Source: Opitutaceae bacterium (GTDB taxonomy: Bacteria; Verrucomicrobiota; Verrucomicrobiia; Opitutales; Opitutaceae). From it: DNA of 64,000 nucleotides. The notes beneath the pieces were generated by a model. That model was not told where the DNA came from. It saw only the letters and a list, made by a program, of their open reading frames with translations, and did no database searches. This document shows, one piece after another, positions 25,951 through 34,562 of the stretch. The DNA lies in assembly GCA_041395105.1 (NCBI GenBank), contig JAWLBB010000008.1, forward strand, positions 103,379 through 167,378, in the 5' to 3' direction. Position 1 is the first letter of the stretch, and the number at the start of each line of letters is the position of its first letter. A program made the translations under genes and the position numbers.

Positions 25951-26949
25951 ATGGATAGGGAGGTGAATTTCTCAGATCCAGGGGGATGGCCGGACGCGGA
26001 TGCTCTGCGGAGCGCCCGTCTCCGGATCGATGGCCGGATTGTCCGCACGCCGGTCCTGACCAGCCGGACCCTCGATGAAAAGTGCGGTTGCCGACTCTTC
26101 TTCAAGGCGGAGAACCTGCAGCGGGTCGGGGCTTTCAAGGCGCGTGGTGCGGCCAATGCCGTGCTCAGCCTGCCCGACTCGGACGCGGAGGCCGGGGTGG
26201 TCACGCATTCTTCAGGCAACCACGGGGCGGCCCTGGCCTGGGCGGCGGCATCGCGGGGGGTGCCTGCCACGATCGTCATGCCGGAGACGGCCTCGCGGGC
26301 CAAAGTGGAGAATGTCCGGCGTTACGGCGGCACGATCGCCTTCTGTCGCCCGACCCTGGAGGATCGCGAGGCCGTGGCGGCGCGGATCCTGACCGAGGCG
26401 GGCGGGGTGTTGGTTCATCCGTTTGATGACTGGCGGGTGATCGAGGGTCAGGCCACGGCCGCGATGGAGATGCTGGACGAGATCCCGGATCTTGATGCGA
26501 TCGTCGTCCCGATCGGAGGAGGGGGGCTGATCTCGGGCACCTGTCTTGCCGTCGGCCATGCCGCGCCCGGGGTGCGGGTTTACGGGGTTGAGCCGGAGAA
26601 CGCGGCCGAGGCGGCAGCGTTCATCAACGCCGGACAGCGCATCGAGGGTTACCGGATCGGGCCCGGCATCGCCGATGGATTGATGGCAACCCTCTCGCCG
26701 CGAACCTTTGCCGTGATCCGCGAACGGGTCGAAGGCATCGTGACGGTCTCCGATGCCGAGACCATTGCCGCCATGCGACTGGTCTGGATGGTGCTCAAGT
26801 CCCTGGTTGAGCCGTCGGCCGCCGTCGTGGTGGCCGCTCTCCTCGAGGGACGGATACCGCTGCAGGGTCAAAGGGTCGGGGTCATCCTGAGCGGGGGAAA
26901 CGTCGATCTGGACCGCCTGCCCTGGCCCACTCAGGAGAGGGTGTCCTGA
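25951..26949 (+). CDS. PLP-dependent threonine/serine dehydratase
   Basis: The 332-residue fold-type II PLP enzyme has the PLP lysine in RVGAFKARGA (about residue 58), the substrate loop SSGNHGAALA and the phosphate-binding glycine loop IGGGGLISG. It lacks the C-terminal ACT domain of biosynthetic IlvA, so it resembles catabolic threonine ammonia-lyase (TdcB) or serine racemase. It probably yields 2-oxobutyrate or pyruvate plus ammonia. The stop overlaps the convergent hydrolase gene by 19 bases. A GGGG tract lies just before the ATG. Confidence 0.88.
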   Translation: MDREVNFSDPGGWPDADALRSARLRIDGRIVRTPVLTSRTLDEKCGCRLFFKAENLQRVGAFKARGAANAVLSLPDSDAEAGVVTHSSGNHGAALAWAAASRGVPATIVMPETASRAKVENVRRYGGTIAFCRPTLEDREAVAARILTEAGGVLVHPFDDWRVIEGQATAAMEMLDEIPDLDAIVVPIGGGGLISGTCLAVGHAAPGVRVYGVEPENAAEAAAFINAGQRIEGYRIGPGIADGLMATLSPRTFAVIRERVEGIVTVSDAETIAAMRLVWMVLKSLVEPSAAVVVAALLEGRIPLQGQRVGVILSGGNVDLDRLPWPTQERVS

Positions 26950-27662
26950 AACCACTCGACGGTTTCGCGGATGACTTTTTTCCGGTGGGGCCAGTGGTCG
27001 AAGGTGTGGTTGGCCCCGGGGATGACGAGGTGCTTCCTGGGCTGCGGCGCGGATGAGAAAAAGGCCGAGAACTGCTCCCGGAAACCGGGCAAATCATTGT
27101 CACCCTGGATCTGCATTTTCGGGATGGAGAGGGACCGGTAGGCCTCGGGCACGTCGATGGAAGGTCGGTCCGAATAGAAGGCGCGACCGTGACCGTTGGG
27201 GTTGGTCAACACCCGGGCAAAGGGTTCATCGGGTTCGTTCCGCCAGGTGAGGAAACTCGGAACGCTCGACCAGGTCACCAGGGATCGGATCGTCCCGGGC
27301 TTGACCTGGGCTGCGGTGCAGATGGAAACCGCTCCGCCGAAGCTGAGGCCGAGGACTCCCATCGACTGGAATCCCTGCCTTCGGGCCCACGAGATGACCC
27401 GTTTGAGATCATCGATCTCGGTATTGGGCGTCATTTCGCAGAATTCCCCGCTGCTTTCGCCCGAGCCGAAAAAGTCGAAGCGCAGGGCATTGATGCCGGA
27501 TTGGGTCAGGGCGCGTGCGGTATGCACGAAGAGACGGCCGGTTTCGATCTTCTGGCCGCCGTGCCCGTGGGCCAGGATGACGATCTTCTTGGATCGAGCC
27601 CGGTGCAGGACGGCACTGAGAAATCCCTTTGGAATGGAAATGGTGAACGGTTGTTCGCGCAT
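26931..27662 (-). CDS. Alpha/beta hydrolase (serine aminopeptidase S33-like)
   Basis: The 243-residue protein shows the oxyanion HGHGG (VILAHGHGGQK), the nucleophile elbow GLSFGGA with Ser in the centre, an aspartate in the IQGDNDLPG strand and the catalytic histidine in GANHTFDHW. It resembles small cytoplasmic esterases/acyl-hydrolases of the S33/dienelactone group. The start at 27662 (MREQPF) is preferred over the open extension to 27704. Its substrate is not known. A strong terminator on the same strand, at 27746-27775, separates it from the structured region upstream. Confidence 0.85.
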   Translation of the reverse strand: MREQPFTISIPKGFLSAVLHRARSKKIVILAHGHGGQKIETGRLFVHTARALTQSGINALRFDFFGSGESSGEFCEMTPNTEIDDLKRVISWARRQGFQSMGVLGLSFGGAVSICTAAQVKPGTIRSLVTWSSVPSFLTWRNEPDEPFARVLTNPNGHGRAFYSDRPSIDVPEAYRSLSIPKMQIQGDNDLPGFREQFSAFFSSAPQPRKHLVIPGANHTFDHWPHRKKVIRETVEWFQDTLS

Positions 27663-27745
27663 GAGGGGAGAAAGGTAAGGAAACTGGGTCAGAGAGCGAC
27701 ACAAAGAACGCAGGAATGGACGGTGTTGCCGCCTTGAAACACAGA

Positions 27746-27775
27746 AGCCCCCCGGGATCGAAATCCCGGGGGGCT
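27746..27775 (-). terminator. Strong intrinsic terminator, minus strand
   Basis: Perfect 13-base arms (AGCCCCCCGGGAT / ATCCCGGGGGGCT) close a four-base loop that reads TTCG on the minus strand. On the minus strand it is followed by TCTGTGTTT, a modest U-rich tail; on the plus strand no T-run follows. It would end a minus-strand transcript before the hydrolase gene, although no protein gene lies directly upstream of it. Confidence 0.85.
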
Positions 27776-28573
27776 AAAGTGGGGGTTGGAGTTCGCCACG
27801 CTCTCGGTCCCGTTTGCCGGCATTTGGCGCTCAACTGGGTTGGCTGCCGGCTCCCCGACGCTATTCTCTGCGGCAGGGCAGAGCTTTCGGTCTCATAGCA
27901 GGACCGTCCCAGACTTTTCAGCCCGGAATCTATTGAGTGAGGCCTCTTGGCCGGGTTCGGTTGACATCTGCCGATGTACGACTCGCCCGACTTGGTCACG
28001 ACACGCCTGCAAGGCGCTTCGCGTCGATAACCGATTACCGCGTGGACGGCCTCCGCTTTTGGCAGAGCGTTGGCCACGCGCTACGGGTCTGACCTCTTAT
28101 CTCTCAGGTTGCATTGGTATCTTGCAGTTGGGTGATCTGGTTTTTCAGACCGCCCCAAACAGGAGCTGTTGCGAACTTTGCCGAGTCCGCCGTCTCCACG
28201 ACTCTCCCCTCCATTTTCGCGCCCAGTGAATTATTAAAGGGCCTTTCGACGTGGTTTAACTCGTCTGGAGGAGAATTTCGTGCCGGTTTACAGTAGCAAC
28301 CGTAACCCTCTGGGTAACTGTATCAATCTGAGGATCGCAACTTTCCAACAGATCTCACTCGGCTCAACGCGGTTGCTGATCGCGTCTTGCCGCGCAGTCC
28401 CTATTGTCGTGACTTCTGAATCGGCACGACCCGATCCAGAGGGACTGGTGAAACATGCCATCACGTCCTCAAGGGACGTCAGGGGACGGGCAGACCAGCT
28501 CCACCCATCCTTTCCCCGGTTTCCCGGGCGTATCCCGGATTGGCGCCTCTCCGCTTTTTTCATTACGGAGCGC
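27776..28573 (-). ncRNA. Candidate large structured non-coding RNA
   Basis: Helices read by eye (plus coordinates): 27816-27822 with 27845-27851; 27866-27871 with 27878-27883, enclosed by 27860-27864 with 27895-27899; 27922-27926 with 27951-27955; 28004-28008 with 28012-28016; 28039-28045 with 28074-28080 enclosing 28051-28056 with 28062-28067; 28134-28139 with 28146-28151; 28171-28176 with 28185-28190; 28396-28401 with 28441-28446 enclosing 28406-28411 with 28425-28430; 28463-28468 with 28474-28479; 28524-28528 with 28534-28538; 28549-28553 with 28566-28570. Three of them contain G-U pairs on the minus strand that would be A-C mismatches on the plus strand, and the terminator is also minus-oriented. 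The conserved cores of tmRNA and RNase P RNA were looked for and not found. The 5' end is unknown. Confidence 0.5.
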
Positions 28574-28634
28574 TCAACCCGTTCTTTCAATGAACATCAT
28601 CAAGCTACTGCAGATTTCTGATTCCGCAAGGTAA

Positions 28635-28688
28635 AGATATTCACAAGTTGTTACCCGACAGGCGAATGTGCATAACTTGTGAATATCT
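28635..28688. promoter_or_regulatory. 15-base inverted repeat upstream of hrpB
   Basis: AGATATTCACAAGTT (28635-28649) and AACTTGTGAATATCT (28674-28688) are perfect inverted copies with a 24-base spacer, in an AT-richer patch between the structured region and hrpB. TTATGCACA, which fits the DnaA-box pattern TTATNCACA, lies on the minus strand at 28667-28675. The element sits where divergent promoters for the candidate RNA and hrpB would be. It could be an operator, a recombination site or a small mobile-element remnant. Confidence 0.55.
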
Positions 28689-28776
28689 TGGGGCAGTGGA
28701 GGAGGCGGGATGGGGGATGGGGAATGGAAGGGATTTGGTTTGCCAGTGTTTCACTCGACGAGTCGCATCGCGGGTG

Positions 28777-31308
28777 ATGCTTTCCGATTCCGAACGTCTT
28801 CCGATCTATCGGGTTGAGCGCAATCTGATCGAGGCGGCCTGCCCGGCCGGCAGTCGGACCATCGTTCAGGCTCCGACCGGTTCAGGCAAGTCGACCCAGG
28901 TACCGCAGATCCTCCTTCGCGACGGGTCGATCGGGACGGGCGAGATCCTCGTTCTGCAACCGCGGCGCCTCGCGGCCCGTCTGCTTGCCCAGAGGGTTTC
29001 CCGGGAAATGGGGTCTCCCCTCGGCGGTCTGGTCGGTTATCAGGTCCGCTTTGAATCGAAGGTTTCCCGGGAAACGCGGATCAAGTTCGTGACCGAGGGC
29101 ATCCTGCTGCGGAGGTTGGTCGACGATCCCACCCTGGTCGGTGTGGCCGCGGTGCTGTTCGACGAGTTCCATGAACGGCATCTCTACGGTGATGTCTCGC
29201 TTGGACGCTCCCTCCTGCTGCAGCGGACGGTCCGGCCCGATCTGAAGCTGCTGGTCATGTCAGCCACTCTGGATACGGTGGGTCTCGAGTCGTTTCTCGC
29301 GCCCTGTCATACGATCAGCTCCGAGGGCCGCACCTTTCCCGTCGATCAGCGGTTCCTGCGGAAAATGCCGGCGAGGGACGATCTCTGTGCGGCCGCGGCC
29401 GCGGAGACGGCGGAACTTGTGCTTTCGTCGGCTGAGGGAAATGCCCTGGTGTTCATGCCCGGGGCTTGGGAGATCCGGCGGACCATCGACCTGCTCCGAC
29501 CGCGTCTGGCCGGCACCGGCATTGAAATCCATGCCCTACATGGTGAATTGCCGGTGGAGGATCAGGATCGGGCGGTCGACGAGAGTGGCCGGCGGCGGGT
29601 CATTGTCTCCACCAATATCGCGGAGACCTCCATCACGATTCAAGGCGTGCGGTTTGTCATCGATTCCGGATTGGCCCGGATTGCGGGTTATGATCCGCGG
29701 CGCGGAATCAACACGCTCTTGATTGAGAAGATCAGCCGGGCCTCCGCCGCGCAGCGGGCAGGGCGGGCCGGTCGCACCGGTCCCGGCATCTCTCTGGCGC
29801 TCTGGACGGAAAAGGATCATGCGGCCCGTCCGGGTTTTGAGGCGGCCGAAGTCCACCGGCTCGATCTCGCGGAGGTCGTCCTCGCCCTCCGGGCCGGAGG
29901 TATCCATGATTTGGATGCTTTCCCCTGGGTGGAGAATCCGGATCCCGAGCATCTCAAGCAGGCCGACCGCCTGCTTCACGATCTGGGTGCGGTCGATGGC
30001 CGGGGCCGGGTCACCGGCCTGGGCGGCGACATCCTCGCCTTCCCGGTCCACCCGCGTCTGGGCCGGGTCCTGGTGGAGGGCGCAAAGCTGGGTTGTCTGC
30101 CCGCCGCCGCGGGTCTGGCAGCGTTGACCCAGGGAAGGGGCATTTTCCTTCGGTCCCGGGGTGCCGATCTTCAGAAATCGCGGGAGGCTTTCATCGAGGC
30201 CCACGAAGAGAACGACCTCCTGGCCGACCTGCACGCCCTGGCTTTTGCGGAACGTTTCCGCTTTTCGGTGGATTCCTGCGCCCGGGCCGGTCTGCATGCG
30301 GTGTCGGCGAGGCAGGCGGCCCAGTTGGCCGAACGCCTGGAAAGGGCGGCGGCTTCGCGCGGTTTTTCCGTTTCAGAGCGGGACCCCGTCACTCACGAGA
30401 AGCTGGCCCGCTGTGTCCTGTCCGGGTTCAGCGACCACCTGGCCTGCCGGCAGGACCGGGGCACCCTGCGCTGTTCCCTGGTCGGCGGTCGGCGGGGCAC
30501 TCTGGCCCGGGAAAGCTTGGTCCAGAGCGGCGGACTGTTCGTGGCGACGGAGATCAGTGAGATCGAGGGACGGGACGCGGCCGTGACCACCCTGCTGACT
30601 TCCTGCTGCGCGGTGGAGGAGGATTGGGTGAGGGAGGCGTTTCCTGAAGATTTCTCGAACGAAGAGACGGTGGCCCTGGATCCCGGAACCCGCCGGGTGA
30701 CCCGGAGGATCCGGCGGACCTTCCGGGATCTTGTGTTGGAAGACCGGGAGAGCGGGGAGACCACGGACTCCGAGGCCGCCGTCGTGCTGGCGGCGGAGGT
30801 CCTGGCGGGACGCTGCCAGATGCCCCAATGGGATGAAGCGGTCGAGACCTGGATCCGGAGGGTCAATCTCCTGGCGGTGCTCTTTCCCGAATACGGAATC
30901 GCGGAATTGACCGAAAAGGACCGGCCTTTCCTGATCGAGCAGATCTGCCTGGGGGCGCGCAGTTTTCGTGCGGTCCGACGTCAACCCATCTGGCCGATCA
31001 TCCATCAGTGGTTGGCGCCGGAGCAGGCGGCGGCGCTCGAACACCATCTTCCGGAGCGGTACCTGCTGCCTTCGGGTCGCAGGGCTCCGATCCGATACGA
31101 AGCGGAACCTCCACCGGTCCTGTCGGCCCGGATACAGGACCTTTACGGTCTGGAGGGAACCCTCTCGGTTGCCGAAGGCCGGCAGCGCCTGAAGATCGAG
31201 GTGCTTGCCCTGAACCAACGGCCGATCCAGGTGACGGAGGATCTGAGTTCCTTCTGGCGGGAAACCTATCCGGTGATCAGCCGCCCTGGCCGGCCGCTAC
31301 CCCGCTAA
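28777..31308 (+). CDS. hrpB: ATP-dependent helicase HrpB
   Basis: The 843-residue DEAH-box protein has Walker A APTGSGKST (motif I), the DEFHERH motif II, MSATL (III), the STNIAETSITI (V) and QRAGRAGR (VI), followed by HA2, and the C-terminal HrpB domain. The length matches HrpB (about 800-850), which is shorter than HrpA. The start ATG at 28777 is chosen because the family N-terminus (LPIY) follows immediately; the open extension to 28648 has no family support. Its RNA substrate is unknown in most bacteria. A small membrane protein gene follows 3 bases after the stop. Confidence 0.94.
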   Translation: MLSDSERLPIYRVERNLIEAACPAGSRTIVQAPTGSGKSTQVPQILLRDGSIGTGEILVLQPRRLAARLLAQRVSREMGSPLGGLVGYQVRFESKVSRETRIKFVTEGILLRRLVDDPTLVGVAAVLFDEFHERHLYGDVSLGRSLLLQRTVRPDLKLLVMSATLDTVGLESFLAPCHTISSEGRTFPVDQRFLRKMPARDDLCAAAAAETAELVLSSAEGNALVFMPGAWEIRRTIDLLRPRLAGTGIEIHALHGELPVEDQDRAVDESGRRRVIVSTNIAETSITIQGVRFVIDSGLARIAGYDPRRGINTLLIEKISRASAAQRAGRAGRTGPGISLALWTEKDHAARPGFEAAEVHRLDLAEVVLALRAGGIHDLDAFPWVENPDPEHLKQADRLLHDLGAVDGRGRVTGLGGDILAFPVHPRLGRVLVEGAKLGCLPAAAGLAALTQGRGIFLRSRGADLQKSREAFIEAHEENDLLADLHALAFAERFRFSVDSCARAGLHAVSARQAAQLAERLERAAASRGFSVSERDPVTHEKLARCVLSGFSDHLACRQDRGTLRCSLVGGRRGTLARESLVQSGGLFVATEISEIEGRDAAVTTLLTSCCAVEEDWVREAFPEDFSNEETVALDPGTRRVTRRIRRTFRDLVLEDRESGETTDSEAAVVLAAEVLAGRCQMPQWDEAVETWIRRVNLLAVLFPEYGIAELTEKDRPFLIEQICLGARSFRAVRRQPIWPIIHQWLAPEQAAALEHHLPERYLLPSGRRAPIRYEAEPPPVLSARIQDLYGLEGTLSVAEGRQRLKIEVLALNQRPIQVTEDLSSFWRETYPVISRPGRPLPR

Positions 31309-31311
31309 CGA

Positions 31312-31620
31312 ATGGCGATGAAGTGGCAATGGCTCCATACGATGGTTGAGGACTTCCGGGCGGGAAAGCCGGGAAACCGCTTCCTGACGGTTTACGAGCA
31401 CCGTCGGCTGCATCGGCGCGAACATCCGGTCCGGGCCTGGATCACGATTGGGCTCGGCTTTGTCCTTTTCGTCGTCGGGGTCATCATAGCGCTTCCTCCG
31501 GGAGTCCCCGGATTCTTCCTCTGGATCCCCGGCATCCTCATGATCGCCACCCGACTGCGCTGGGCGGCCATCCTGATGGATCGGCTGGAACGGGCTGGCC
31601 GGAAACTGTTGCGCAAGTAA
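31312..31620 (+). CDS. Small two-helix membrane protein
   Basis: The 102-residue protein has a basic N-terminal half (FRAGKPGNRF, RRLHRREHPVR) and two closely spaced hydrophobic segments (about residues 44-62 and 65-80) linked by a PPGVPGFF turn. This is like the PGPGW-type putative transmembrane family, but the exact motif is not present, so the assignment is tentative. It starts 3 bases after hrpB and is followed by a terminator. The function is unknown. Confidence 0.75.
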   Translation: MAMKWQWLHTMVEDFRAGKPGNRFLTVYEHRRLHRREHPVRAWITIGLGFVLFVVGVIIALPPGVPGFFLWIPGILMIATRLRWAAILMDRLERAGRKLLRK

Positions 31621-31636
31621 CGGGGACGGAAGAAGC

Positions 31637-31668
31637 AAAAAGGGGCGACCCGCAGGCCGCCCCTTTTA
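31637..31668 (+). terminator. Intrinsic terminator after the hrpB unit
   Basis: AAAAGGGGCG and CGCCCCTTTT are perfect inverted copies around a 10-base loop, 16 bases after the small membrane protein stop. The A-run and T-run on either side would allow termination in both directions. Confidence 0.9.
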
Positions 31669-31904
31669 CACACACATCAAGAATCGAGCATTCAATCAGG
31701 TTTCGTTCGGAATTGTGGTCCTTCAGGCTGACCTCGGCTCGCAGGGGAGATTTACTCAAGCCGGGCATGGGGAGGAAAGCCTATTCGCCGGGAGAATCAC
31801 TCAATCAGGTTTGTCCTGATAGGGAATCCTGCCGCGAGCCCTTAGGGGATTTCCTCCACAATGCGGGCGTTGGCTGGTGAAATCTCCTCTTGTCGGCCGG
31901 TCGC

Positions 31905-32594
31905 ATGTCTGACACCAGAGAGTTCGTGCCGACCACCTCTCCCGATCACGTCATTTTGCTCCATGGACTGTTGCGACGCTCCGCATCAATGGACAGGATG
32001 AGACGGGGTCTTGGCTCCGAGGGTTTTTCGGTCGACAATCATGCGTATCCGAGCCGGAACGACTCGATTGCCCGGCTGGCGGAAGCGGCGATGGGTTCCG
32101 CCCTCGACACGCATTCGGCCCGGATCGCGGAGCGGGTCCATTTCGTCACCCATTCGATGGGCGGCATCCTTGTCCGGGCTTGGCTTGCCCGAAACCGGCT
32201 CCCCAATCTTGGCCGGGTGGTCATGCTGGCGCCGCCCAACGGGGGGAGCGAGGTGGTCGACCGGATCGGGCATTGGCGTCTCTTCGGCTGGTTGAACGGA
32301 CCGGCAGGGCGGGAACTGGGAACCGGGCCGGACGGTGTTCCGGGCCGGCTGGGGCCGGTTGGCTTCCCCCTCGGGGTCATTGCCGGCGATCGCAGCATCA
32401 ATTGGATCAACAGCCTATGCCTTTTGCCCGGGCCCGATGACGGCAAGGTCACGGTTGCACGCACCCGGGTCGAGGGGATGGCGGATCACCTCGTGATGCA
32501 CGTCACCCACCCGATGATCATGCGGCATCCCGGGGTGATCCGGCAGACCGTGCATTTTCTTCGGCAGGGACACTTCGATCGCGGAGAGGATTGA
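31905..32594 (+). CDS. Lipase-like alpha/beta hydrolase
   Basis: The 229-residue protein has the oxyanion motif ILLHGLLRRS, the nucleophile elbow VTHSMGGIL (Ser in the centre) and a C-terminal histidine in VMHVTHP. It resembles triacylglycerol lipase/PGAP1-like esterases. No signal peptide is seen, so it is probably cytoplasmic. An in-frame TTG at 31890 could extend it by five residues. It is monocistronic as far as can be seen; the 284 bases upstream show only the terminator and an imperfect direct repeat (TCAATCAGGTTT). Confidence 0.82.
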   Translation: MSDTREFVPTTSPDHVILLHGLLRRSASMDRMRRGLGSEGFSVDNHAYPSRNDSIARLAEAAMGSALDTHSARIAERVHFVTHSMGGILVRAWLARNRLPNLGRVVMLAPPNGGSEVVDRIGHWRLFGWLNGPAGRELGTGPDGVPGRLGPVGFPLGVIAGDRSINWINSLCLLPGPDDGKVTVARTRVEGMADHLVMHVTHPMIMRHPGVIRQTVHFLRQGHFDRGED

Positions 32595-32684
32595 GTCCGG
32601 AGCGTTCGAAGGGGGCACCGGGAAGGCTTCGGGAATCAGTCGCGAGCCTCGAAGTCATCCGGCGCGGGCAGGGCGCGGGGGTGT

Positions 32685-34538
32685 TCAATCCTCCACGGCG
32701 GAGTCGGTAATGGTCACTGTATTGAAATCCAGGATACGCTGAAGTTTGCCGTGGGTCAGGGTCAGGCGGCCCGATCCGGGCTCGGATTGCATGAAGGGGT
32801 TGTCGAATAGCTTCCATTCGGCCGCGTAGTCGACCGGCTTTCCGTTGACGGTGGGGGCCTGACCGAAGGCGCAGGTCAGCGCATGACCCCGCAGGGAGGT
32901 GAAGACGACGCTGGGGGACGGTTGGAGTTTCACCTCGAGAGGCAGCTTCCGGATCGCGTTCTTGAAGGCCTCCCATGAGTCGAACTCCGTCGCCGAGGCG
33001 GCCTGCAGGATGGTGCCGTTCCGACGATGAGGGCTGTAAAGCCGTTTGTCGCCGGTAACCTCCTCGTTCAAATTGCGGTCGAGCAGGATGACCTCGCGCC
33101 ACTCGTAGGGAGCGAGCGGTCGGTAGGCGAGGTAGGTCTGGCCGCCCTGGGCGAAGATCCATCCGGAAGGGTCTTCCTCCATCCGGCTGAGATCCTTGGA
33201 AAAGAAGCCGTTGATGTGTTCGTATTTGGTGCCCTCGGGGATGTCGTAGAGGGCGATCACTGTGTCGAGGTCCTGGAAGACCTGCTCGTACTTGGAGCCA
33301 CCGAGGAGTTTGTAGGGCTTGTTGTAGGACGGCTTGCCCTGAAAGACGACGGCGTCGGGCATCCAGTCCGGCATTTCGGTGAAGTACATCTGCATTTCCT
33401 CGGAGGAGTAGTGCGGGTGGATGGAGTAGATGGTGTTGTGCACGCCCCGGGGATCATCAACCGCCCAGGTGAGGTCCCAGGTATGATTCTGGAGGGGCTG
33501 GAGAAGGCCCCCCTGGCTGGTGCCGACGGCGTAGTCGCGGGTCATGTAGACGGTCTTGTAGACGGGCGGGTTGCGCAGGTCGCTGTTGCGCCAGCGATGC
33601 CGGGTGCGTTTGAGTTCGTGGCTGAGGTAGGGTTGAGTCCGGTCGTTGGCGATCCGGTAGATCACTTCGGGCAGTTCGTAATTCGTCCCCATCGCGGCGA
33701 AATAGACCGACCAGCTGTAGCCGGGCGGAGTGGTGTTGCCGAAGACCAGCCAGGCGAAAACGGTCGAGAGATTGTTCCAGGATTCAAGGACTCCGCGGTC
33801 GTCGGTCCGGGCATGGGAGCCGGCATAGAGTCCGTTCAGGTTGTCGATGGCGAAATCGGCGAAGATATAGTCGAGCATCATCTGTCCGCGCATCCGCATG
33901 GCGGGATCCTCGGCGAAGGAGGCCAGCATGGCCATGGGGGCGACGTATTCCCCGATATAGTGGGTGCAGTCATACTCGCCCTGGCCTTTGGTCGTGGTCA
34001 GATCGATCCAGCTGACCAGGTATTCCCGGGCCTCCGCCATGTTGCGGGCCGAGTCATTGCCGGTGTACCAGGTTTCGCCGGGTTCGTCGGGGTAGAGCTG
34101 GGACATCAGGTAGAGCGAGGTGTAGTACATCGCCCAGTGGTTCTCGGTGTCGCCGCGCATCGGCATATAGGTGCGCCAGGCATCCCGGATGGCGTCCCGG
34201 GCCTCTTGAGAAAGCTTGTCGCGCCCTAGGAAGGCGACGGTCACGGTCGGAAAGGTCCAGAACATGTCGCCGGTGGGTGCCTTCATCAGCTCGATGACAC
34301 TGGCGGAGCACCAGTCGAGATCTTCGTTCAGGACGAGTTTGGTCGCGATCGCGGCGAGGCCGCCGGATCCCGGTTGGGAGAGATCGGCCCGGGCCGCGGT
34401 TGTTGTCACCACTTCATGGATGCGGTCGAGGTAACCCTGGCGTCGTTCCGCGGGGGTCCCGGCAAGGTCGGCGTGGAGAGAGGAAAGCAGGGAAGCGGCG
34501 AGGCCGCAACCGACAAGACCGTTTCGGAAAATCTTCAT
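32685..34538 (-). CDS. Secreted protein, possible polysaccharide lyase-like toroid
   Basis: The 617-residue protein has a signal peptide (residues 1-23). The first half is helical and aromatic-rich, with ENHWAMYYTSLYLMS near residue 130, followed by a beta-rich half including a YMTRDYAVGTSQGG strand; this layout resembles the (alpha/alpha) toroid plus beta-sandwich of heparinase II/III-like and alginate-lyase-like enzymes, where Asn, His and Tyr act in catalysis. I cannot name a family with certainty. It follows the Asp-box protein gene by 24 bases on the same strand, suggesting a joint role outside the cytoplasm, perhaps in polysaccharide breakdown. Confidence 0.72.
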   Translation of the reverse strand: MKIFRNGLVGCGLAASLLSSLHADLAGTPAERRQGYLDRIHEVVTTTAARADLSQPGSGGLAAIATKLVLNEDLDWCSASVIELMKAPTGDMFWTFPTVTVAFLGRDKLSQEARDAIRDAWRTYMPMRGDTENHWAMYYTSLYLMSQLYPDEPGETWYTGNDSARNMAEAREYLVSWIDLTTTKGQGEYDCTHYIGEYVAPMAMLASFAEDPAMRMRGQMMLDYIFADFAIDNLNGLYAGSHARTDDRGVLESWNNLSTVFAWLVFGNTTPPGYSWSVYFAAMGTNYELPEVIYRIANDRTQPYLSHELKRTRHRWRNSDLRNPPVYKTVYMTRDYAVGTSQGGLLQPLQNHTWDLTWAVDDPRGVHNTIYSIHPHYSSEEMQMYFTEMPDWMPDAVVFQGKPSYNKPYKLLGGSKYEQVFQDLDTVIALYDIPEGTKYEHINGFFSKDLSRMEEDPSGWIFAQGGQTYLAYRPLAPYEWREVILLDRNLNEEVTGDKRLYSPHRRNGTILQAASATEFDSWEAFKNAIRKLPLEVKLQPSPSVVFTSLRGHALTCAFGQAPTVNGKPVDYAAEWKLFDNPFMQSEPGSGRLTLTHGKLQRILDFNTVTITDSAVED

Positions 34539-34562
34539 GGAGGAAAGGGGGTGGGGTGGGGA

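Larger units (their letters stand above)
27663..28776. other. 1.1-kb region without convincing protein genes
   Basis: The stretch between the hydrolase and hrpB contains only poor open frames with no family features. Instead it is packed with inverted repeats: a terminator (27746-27775), at least eight nested helices up to 28190, a second cluster at 28396-28573, and a 15-base inverted repeat at 28635-28688. These are annotated separately as a candidate non-coding RNA and a regulatory repeat. Confidence 0.7.

Noticed and set aside
27746..28590. tmRNA or RNase P RNA in the structured region
   Set aside because: Neither the tRNA-like ends and ALAA-type tag of tmRNA nor the GAGGAAAGTCC core of RNase P RNA was found on either strand.
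28288..28590. 100-codon minus-strand open frame (and 27786-28229 plus-strand frame) as genes
   Set aside because: Composition is not protein-like, no family is recognised, and the same bases form nested inverted repeats.
28635..28688. Chromosomal replication origin
   Set aside because: Only one good DnaA-box match, no dnaA/dnaN or AT-rich unwinding region nearby.
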